Shown here: one piece after another, positions 56,670 through 64,000 of the stretch
Position numbering within the stretch: position 1 is the stretch's first letter
How the letters are laid out: every line of letters begins with the position of its first letter
Assembly: GCA_028583605.1 (NCBI GenBank)
Contig: CM053337.1
Location: 28,840,397 to 28,904,396 of the forward strand
Length of the DNA: 64,000 nt
DNA from: Dastarcus helophoroides
Taxonomy: Eukaryota > Arthropoda > Insecta > Coleoptera > Bothrideridae
Reading direction: 5' to 3'
Program-made: the position numbers and the translations under genes
The notes under the pieces: model-generated
What the model was told of the DNA's origin: nothing
The model's input: only the letters and a program-made list of their open reading frames with translations
Databases searched by the model: none

Positions 56670-59245
56670 AAGAATCGAAAAATGATAAATCTTAATTCTA
56701 AACTAAAAATTTTAGGAAAAATGAAAATTTAATATTACAACGTTTATAATATTCTTAAAATTCGTAGTTTTCATACCAAATTTCTAATTTCCTATTTAAA
56801 TTTCGGCTTAAAATAGAATTTCTAAAGAGGATCATCATTTTAAGGTAAAAATAAAAGTGTATTGGCAAAAATTGAAATTTAAAAGAATTTTTCAAATTTT
56901 AAATTTCAAGTTTAAAGTAAAAGTTTTAAAAAAAGTTGAAATAATGGACAGACAAGAGCAAAATATTAAAAAAAAATCCAAAAAATCGACTTTGCAAAAC
57001 AAGCCAAAGAAAAGTTGGCATTTTGAGAGAAAGTCGTAATACTGGCAAAACTTTCGAAATTTTTAAGAGGTCTAAATTTTCTCGAATTATTTCTATAGAA
57101 TTCGTTCAAAATGTTATTAATTTGCAATTTAAAACAACAGGTTCTTCAAAAAGATTAAAAATTTCAAAAAAAGGCGAGTTTTTCAAAATGTCGGGTTTAC
57201 AAAACTTCGAATGTTTATGAAACAGTAGCAATTAAAAAAAATCAAAATTTTTAAAATTGGTCGAAATTTTTTAAAAAGCCCTATATTCTAAAAAAGTCAA
57301 CTACGAGAAAAAGTCTTTTGATGATAAAAAATTAAAATTTTCAAAAGGAAAGAGGAAATTCTGAAAAAAGTTCAAACATTTTCAAAAACCCAAAACTTTG
57401 TAAAAATTAAACTTTTGACTAAAGCTGAAATTTTTAAACAAAGTTTTTAAATAAAAATGAAAGTAAAACTTCAAGACATCTTAATAATTTTGAATAAATA
57501 TCAAATTTTTTTTAAAAAAGTAGTGATTTTCAAGAAAAGTCAAAGTTTTCAAAAAAAGTTACTGCAAGAAGAGTAAATTTGCAAAAAATAGACAAAATGA
57601 AAAACTTCAAATTTGGAAAAAAATTCAAAATTTTGTGTCAACATTTTCAAAACGTTAAAAATTTATAAAAAAGACCAAATTTTTAATAAAGGCAAAGTAA
57701 AAATTGTTTTTCAAAAAAGTCGAAAATTTAAAAAAAAATAAAATTTTGCAAGGAAGTTTCATTTTTGAAAAAAGTCGAAATTGTGAAAAAGTTTTAATTT
57801 TTAAAACAATGTCAAAAATTGGAAACCGAAACTTTAAAAAAGTGTTCGTTGTCAGAAGATCCAAAATTTGAGAAGTCAAAATCTTGATTAAATGATAAAA
57901 TTAAAAAAAAATTAAATTTCTGGAAAAAGGCCAAAAAATTTTAAAAAGTCGCACAAAACCAAAAACCATTCTTGACAAAAAAGTCAAAATTTTCAAAAAA
58001 ATCGAATTGTTTAAATAAAAGTCTAATTCACATAAAAATTGACAGTTCAAGATGTAATCAAAATGCTTGAAATGTTCAAGAAAGTTGAAAGTAATCTAAA
58101 AAGATTAAATTTATCAAAAAAAAGTCAAAATCTTTAAGAGGAGATGAAATTTAAAAAAAAATATCGACGCTTTGTGTCAATATTTTTAGAAAATTTCGAA
58201 ATTTTCAAAAAGTAATATTTTCAAGAAAGTCAATGTCTTAAAAATAAATAGAAATTTGGATAATAAGTAAGATTGTTAAAAAAGGCAAACTGTGCAAGAG
58301 TTGAAAAATTCAAAATAATTCAAAATTAAAATTTAAAGTATTGGAAATTGTTCAAATAATTCGAAATATTCCAAAGAGTCAAAAATTTGGCAATTTAAAA
58401 AATAATCGAAAAGATCGAAATTTTGAAGTAATTCGAAATTTAAAAAAAAATTAAAGTTTGCAAAAAGTCAAAAAAAAGGTGAAATTTTGGAAAAAGCCCA
58501 GCTAGCAAGAAAATTGACATTTTCAAAAAAAGTAAAAATTTTCAAGGAGGGGATATTTTGGAAAAATTGAAAAAATAAAGATTCTTAATAAGCCTACATT
58601 TAAAAAAAATCTGAACTTTAGAACGCCAATATTTAAAAAAAAAGTAAAAATTTTGAAAAAGTAAATTTTGAAAAAAAGTAATATTTTCAAGAAATTCAAT
58701 GTCTTAAAAATAAATAGAAATTTGGATAAAAGGTAAGATTTTTAAGAAAGGCAAATTGTGCAAGAGTTAAAAATTTTTAAATAAGTCAAAATTGAAATTT
58801 AAAGTATTGGAAAATCTTAAAAAAATTCGAAATATTCCAAAGAGTTAAAATTTTCAGTAATATCGGAAATCACAGTTTTCTGAAAATGTCTCATTTCCAA
58901 ATGTTCAAATTTTGAAAAAGACAAAATCTTAAAAAAAGGGGACATTAAAAAATCAAGAATCTTAGGCGAAATAATGTTTTCAAAAGGCGAAATTTTCAAA
59001 TCTCAAATTAATATTTTTAAAAAAGTCGAATTGTAAAGTCAGATTTAATAAAAAGTCTAAATTTCGAGTGAGAAGTAAAAAAAGGTATAAACTTTCATTA
59101 AGAAGGAGAATTTGAAAAGGTCAAAATTTTCAAAAACAAATCGAAAATTAAAAAAAAATTGAAATTTCCCAAAAATTCAAAACTTTAAGAAAAAGTCAAA
59201 ACAGATTTAACATTTTGAAAGGGAGTTAAAATGTTCGAATGACAT
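56670..59245 (-). repeat. AT-rich tract, GTCGAAA polarity, with duplicated blocks
   Basis: Blocks around 58197-58380 (AAAGTAATATTTTCAAG, AATGTCTTAAAAATAAATAG, GTGCAAGAGTT) recur at about 58675-58850, an offset of about 480 bp. Nothing coding. Confidence 0.8.
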
Positions 59246-59274
59246 TGTTCGATTATAGAGATTTTTCTGTCTTT

Positions 59275-59420
59275 TTAGGGTTCCGTACCTTAAAAGGAAA
59301 AAACGGAACTGTTATAATCGCACTCTCGTGTCTGTCACAAAGAGATTTTCCTCGAAAACTATGTAACGTAGAAATTTGAAATTTTGCACAACGTTCGTTC
59401 TCGATAACCTAGGCAAATAC
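59275..59420. repeat. Dispersed TTCCGTACC/GGAAC repeat fragment
   Basis: GGTTCCGTACCTTAAAAGG followed by AAAACGGAACTGTTATA, then GTGTCTGTC, closely resembles a repeat widespread in insect genomes. Class uncertain. Confidence 0.45.
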
Positions 59421-59514
59421 CGCCAGCCAACGACTAGAAAAAGAAAATATTTTGTAATAAAATGGAGGATTAATTTGGTCTTTGGGAAAGGGAAGTTGAA
59501 TGTCCCATAGTAAG

Positions 59515-60412
59515 ATGGATTGAGTCGATGCTAAAAAGTCGTTTGATCACGGCCGCAATAAACAAAGAAACCGACGTAGCAGTGACAACAAAAAAAGGCT
59601 GTCCACAAGGCGAAGTTCTATCGCCTCTATTGTGGTCATTTGTTGTGGATAATCCTGTGACTACATTAAGGAGGGCGGAATTTACGGTCCAAGGCTATGC
59701 AGATGATATAGTCATAACGGTGAAGGGAAAGCATGATATTGAAGTATCCAGATTATTGCAAACAGCCCTAAACTTCATAAGGAACTGGTTTGAGGCAGAG
59801 GAACTTAATGTTAATCTACACAATACAGTTCTTATTTCATTTACGAGGAGAAGAGAGCTGAACCTACAGGCTCCCACTCTCAATGGAATACAGATACAAT
59901 TTTCCAATGAAGTTAAGTACTTATAGATTTTTATGGGCCAAAAATTGAAACACTCATTTGGAAAGAATTCTTTCAAAAGAAACAATGGCAGCATGGACTT
60001 GTAGTAGACTTGTAGGAAAAACATTGAGGCTGAAACCGAAAATGATATTTTGGATATACCAAACGGTAGTAAAGTTCATGGTCACATATGCCTCAATAGT
60101 ATGGTTGCCAAAAACAGAACAAATTTCCGCGCAAAGCAAATTACACAAAAAATTAATTTGCATTGGAATAATTGAAGCTATGGTGGAGCTGCAATATAGG
60201 CAATGATAGGATTGTCTCCTCTTCATATTTATGTGAAAAAGGAGGCAGCGCTTTGTGCCTCAAGGCTATTCCAATCGAACAAACTGAAACCGGGTGACTT
60301 CGTTGGCCACGTACAGATGCTGGAGAAAATTCCACTGGGATCCATTGCCAAACCAACAAATCAAATGCCTACAAAAACCGGACTTTGCTGTTCCATACGA
60401 AGTGGTTATCGG
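59515..60412 (+). pseudogene. Non-LTR retrotransposon reverse transcriptase (5' part of split element)
   Basis: 59528-59926 encodes RT motifs KKGCPQGEVLSPLLWSFVVD and GYADDIVI (the YADD active site), then LNVNLHNTVLISFTRRREL and FSNEVKYL. After a stop and a frameshift, 59958-60206 continues ILSKETMAAWTCSRLVGKTL and MVTYASIVWLPKTEQ, and 60203-60350 LSPLHIYVKKEAALCASRLF. It ends at VPYEVVIGD near 60412, where foreign sequence begins. The family is an I/LOA-type element with an RNase H domain; that domain resumes at 62722. Multiple lesions make it non-functional. Confidence 0.85.
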
Positions 60413-62722
60413 GGACCTCTTTCTTATTCTTCTTATGGTGCTTCATTCGTTCCGGACATTGGCGATCATCATGGTAATGCGAAATGTGGACAAGTTGAGT
60501 GGAACTGATGCCGAACCAGTCACGTAAGTTTTGCATCCAATAATGACGCCGTCTGCCTCGGCCCCTTTTTGCTTCGAGCTTACTCTACACCCTGCAGTAT
60601 TAGTTGGAGAAACCTATATTTGTTGTGCCTCATTATATGTGTTTTTTTAAGGTACATACGAGCTCCATGTCTTTATTCATTCTTTCAAGGACCTGTTTGT
60701 TGCTTACGTGTTCTGTCCAGGAGATTTTAAGTATGCGACGGTATAGCCAAATTTCAAAGGTACTAGTTTTCTCTGTAATTTTTTCGTTGACCGTCCACGC
60801 GTCGGCTCCATATAACAGTACAGAGAACACTTAACATCTTATTATTCGTATCTTTAAAGGTAAGCTAAGATCTTTGGCAACGAAGAAGCTTTGCATTTGG
60901 AAGAATGCGGTTCTGGCCTTTTCAATACGGCAATCTTATCTTTGCACCGTAATCCCAAGTATCGTGCATGGTTGTCCCTAAGTAAACGATTCTTTGTACT
61001 CTTTTAACAGTTTCGTTATTTACCAATAAGGGTCTTTGCGGGTTAAATGGAATTTTCGATGTTACCATGTATTTGGTTTTAGCTACTTTAGGCTTAGACT
61101 ATATCTGAGCGAGTGCAGGTGAATTCTATTAACCAAATTTTGTAGGTTTTTAGCTACAAGGGCAGCATCGTCTGTATATCTAATATTATCGATATGTTCG
61201 CCATTCATTTTTATTCCATTCTGACCGGCCAGCGCTTTCTGGATTACTTGCTCAGAGTATAGATTAAATAAAGTTGGAAACAGAACACATCCCTGGCGCA
61301 CGCCAGGACATATTTTTATTTCATCTGATGTACTGCCATCAACTCTCACAGCTAGCTGTTTCCAGTAGAGGTTGCCAATTATTCTTATATCTTTCTGATC
61401 TACTTCCGTCGATTAAAGTATTTCTATAAGTTTGTCATGTTGGACGCTGTCAAATGCTTTGGAGAAACCAACAAAGCAGACATGAACATTTTGGCTCATG
61501 TCTTTAGATCTTTGAACGAGCACTTGCAAGGAAAATATTGCCTCTCTGGTGCCGAGAGAGTTCCGGAATCCGAATTGGCTTTCAGAGATACACGATTCGC
61601 ATTTGTTATATATACCGGATTACCTTCTGAAATATTTTAGTGATGGTGTTAATCAGACTAATCAATCGGTAGTCATCACATTTTTTTGACGAATATTTCT
61701 TTGGTATGGTTATAAATGTTGAGATTAACCACTTCCGGGATATTTCTCTAGAGTCGTAGATCTGATTAAACAGTTTAATCAAAAGATTTTGAAATTCCTG
61801 GGTGTTACCGAACAGTTTCAATATCTCTGCGCAAATATCATCTGGATCTGGTGCACGTCCGTTTTACATATTATTTAATGCGCTATTAATTACATTTTAT
61901 TTATTGGGGGGCCGCTTGTTGCATCTGGCATGGTGAACGTTGATCGGGTATCTTTAAAGAGTTTCTGTAATGTAATTTTTCCACATCCTCAGCTTTTCAG
62001 CTTCTTCTGCCTTCATTGTCCTTCAGAACTACAATTTTGCGCCTTTTTCTGCTTGTTATCTGCTTTACCTTTTTGTGGATGTTAGCAAAATCATGCTTTC
62101 GCTCCAGTTGTTCTATCTCTTGATATCTATCTCTCATCCATTCCTCCTTTGCTAGACATATTTGTTTGCTAATACTGCGGTTAATTTCTCTATATTGACT
62201 GGGGTCTCTTTGTTTGATTAGTCTACGGTTTTCCATCATTTTCAAGATCTTTTGTCATCCATTCCTTATGATTGACTTTCTCTTTCTCAAGCAATTTTTG
62301 CAGGTCCTGTTAATTGCTTCCACGAGTTCATCCCACTGTTATTCCGGGTTTATTTATACTTTAGAAGTTCTCCTATTTTAAAGATATTCGCTAATAGAAC
62401 TTTTTACTTTGTCAGCCGCTTCTTGGTTCATAACTTGACCAATATCAGTGCATTGTCTTGCTGTAGATTTGGTAGGTTTCTTTAGTTTTATTCGGAAGTC
62501 AGAGACTACTGAATTATGATCTTATGCGATATCTTCACCTGGGTATGTTTTTGTTGCAGTTATAGAATGTCTGAACCTCTTGTTAATCGTTATGAAAATA
62601 ATCAATTATTGGCAAATCGTTAGGAGTCTTTCATGTATATTGTCTTCTTGTAGGTAGTTTGAAAAAGGTATTGGCTATCATTAGGTTGTTTTGTTCTCAG
62701 AATTGCACAAACCAGACAAACC
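60413..62722 (-). pseudogene. 5'-truncated RTE-type non-LTR retrotransposon
   Basis: On the minus strand, in the expected order: endonuclease end (EQNNLMIANTFF near 62690, then NKRFRHSI and TKTYPGEDI near 62530), linker (WDELVEAINRTCKNC near 62325; MENRRLIKQRDPSQYREINR near 62220), RT (ISRKWLISTFITIPKK at about 61720; GVRQGCVLFPTLFNLYSEQV at 61310; RYTDD at 61190) and C-terminal YGADAWTVNEKITEK, RILKISWTEHVSN (60810-60700). Stops and frameshifts are numerous and YADD is YTDD. The start inside the endonuclease domain is typical of incomplete target-primed reverse transcription. GGGGACC at both junctions is a possible short target duplication. Confidence 0.85.
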
Positions 62723-63536
62723 TGGGGGACCCCCAATAGAAATAGACACAGTGAAAGGCTAGCAAACAATGCATCCATCTGGTACACAAACGGATCGAAG
62801 CAAACAGAAGGAGTAGGACTAGGAATATGGGGTCGTAATTTGAGACTCTCTGAACCCCTAGAAAACAATCTCACAATTTTTCAAGCAATACCGCTTGCTA
62901 TAACTCTTTGCCCAAGAGGGTGCCTTCAAAAAGGACTCAGAAACGTCACAGCTTTACATCGTTTCGGATAGCCAGGCTGCATTAAATACTCTAAAGTCGT
63001 TTAGAACCGAGTCAAAAATGGCCTGGGAATGCAAACAATCCCTGAAGCAACTGGCTGCAAACAACAAAGTAACTTTGCGGTGGGTCCTAGGACATCAAGG
63101 CATATAAGGGAACAAAGAGGCAGATATACTCGCAAAAGAGGCCTCAATCATACCACTCTTCGGCCCAAAACCATATCGTGGTCTTACAAAAAACCACGTA
63201 AAACATGAAATAGATACTTGGGAGACAAACCAAAGGCTGTCATACTGGAGGAAAACTCCAAGCCGAAGACAGTTAAAAAAGTTCATCACTATCTCAAAAA
63301 AGAAGTCCGAGCAGCTTCTCGAATTGAACAAGAACGATTTAAGAATAATAACGGGAGTTTTCACAGGACACTTCTCACTCAAGCATCACCTTAAGAAGAT
63401 GGAAAAAGTGAATGATAAAAACTGCAGATTCTGCAACGCAGTAACAGAAACAGAACACTTGCTATGCAAATGCATGGCTCAGTTCGTTAAAAGGCTCAAA
63501 TTTCCTGAAAGGGAGACCCGAAACCCCAAGAAATAA
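62723..63536 (+). pseudogene. Non-LTR retrotransposon RNase H and C-terminus (3' part of split element)
   Basis: Resumes the element broken at 60412. RNase H segments: SIWYTNGSKQTEGVGLGIWG (catalytic D of YTDGS is N), LYIVSDSQAALNTLKSF, LRWVLGHQGI, stop, GNKEADILAKEAS. Then YRGLTKNHVKHEIDTW, LLELNKNDLRIITGVFTGHF, and the terminal CRFCNAVTETEHLLCKC knuckle (63324-63536). One frameshift lies near 62880 and one stop near 63104. It is the same strand and family as 59515-60412. Confidence 0.85.
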
Positions 63537-64000
63537 GAAATCCGCTCCTAATAATAATAGATAGATAATTTTACATAGACTACGTAAAATGTGTAAACAT
63601 CTTAGACAATCATTAAAAATTAGAGTCTTTACAAAAAATCCTAATTCGTCGCAGTGGTGAGAGGAGTAAAAACCTATACGACTTTATTTCAAACCTGAAA
63701 ACTGGTCTTCGAAAAATCAAGTTTTAGTTAATGTATTGTGTGACATATCTTTTGAAAGAGCTGCCCTTAAGGTTCTTAAAAATATTTTTTATAATTTTCG
63801 GTTCAATCGTTTTGAAGATATAGCTTAAAATGTGTCAGAAATGACCGTTCCCCCTTCTGTTCTCCTTGGTTTCTAAAGATAAAATTTAGGTTTTAATAGA
63901 GTTAGTAGATATCAGGCCATGGATTATCGAATAAGTGGAAGTTTTTTCGACATCCTAATAGTTGTTGAGAAAAAAATATGGAAAAATAGATGCTTGCATT
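63537..64000. other. Retroelement 3'UTR and unidentified repeat-like DNA
   Basis: Just after the retroelement stop the sequence is A-rich. From about 63660 another repeat-like stretch runs to the window edge (TTTCGGTTCAATCGTTTTGA). No gene is seen. Confidence 0.35.

Noticed and set aside
61437..61640. 67-codon plus-strand frame
   Set aside because: Antisense of the RTE reverse transcriptase region; the minus strand carries the recognisable motifs.

Overview
This window reads as nuclear DNA of an insect. Three conserved animal genes with short spliceosomal introns are embedded in very AT-rich, repeat-dominated sequence with many decayed transposons. A beetle fits the retrotransposon mix, but that is only a guess. 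No bacterial features, rRNA genes or CRISPR arrays are visible. The majority of the bases are degenerate tracts built from A/T runs around a TCGA core, reading TTTCGAC on one strand and GTCGAAA on the other.

Layout. (1) 1-3060: repeat tract, a pogo-like MITE, then LRR1 on the minus strand (CUL2 ubiquitin-ligase receptor; start best placed at 2830). (2) 3065-9600: repeat tracts, a tRNA-Met-derived remnant, two foldback elements and a tandem array with a unit of roughly 300-480 bp. (3) 9626-24660: TADA2B/Ada2b on the plus strand, with ZZ, SANT and SWIRM-type parts in ten recognisable exons. Introns of 4.2 and 8.2 kb are filled with repeat. The transcript has a probable short ending (stop 16119-16121, AATAAA 16283-16288) and a long ending (24435-24660). 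(4) 24661-35148: intergenic repeats and MITE remnants. (5) 35149-46065: topors on the minus strand, four exons, 658 aa, with an inactivated Tc1 element and a perfect 23-bp hairpin in its 8-kb intron. (6) 46066-64000: hAT-like MITEs, foldback elements, a non-LTR retrotransposon 3' end, more repeat tracts, and finally an RNase H-bearing non-LTR retrotransposon split by a 5'-truncated RTE-type element on the opposite strand.

The most interesting signal is a family of about nine dispersed foldback copies. Each arm carries a sequence arranged like a minimal type I hammerhead ribozyme: CTGAAGA, a 6-bp stem closed by 3 nt, GAAAC, a 2-bp stem III, GTT at the cleavage position, then AGAG able to pair with upstream CTCT. 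Stem II covaries between copies, and one copy has a 12-bp target-site duplication. A second, unrelated foldback element (about 51905-52395) carries the same layout with a mutated core. Hammerheads are known in Penelope-like elements and retrozymes. The foldback form and the abundance here look unusual.

The three genes are not an operon-like set. LRR1 acts in replisome disassembly, Ada2b in SAGA histone acetylation and Topors in ubiquitin/SUMO ligation. All exon borders were read by eye from splice consensus, frame and family similarity, without transcript data.
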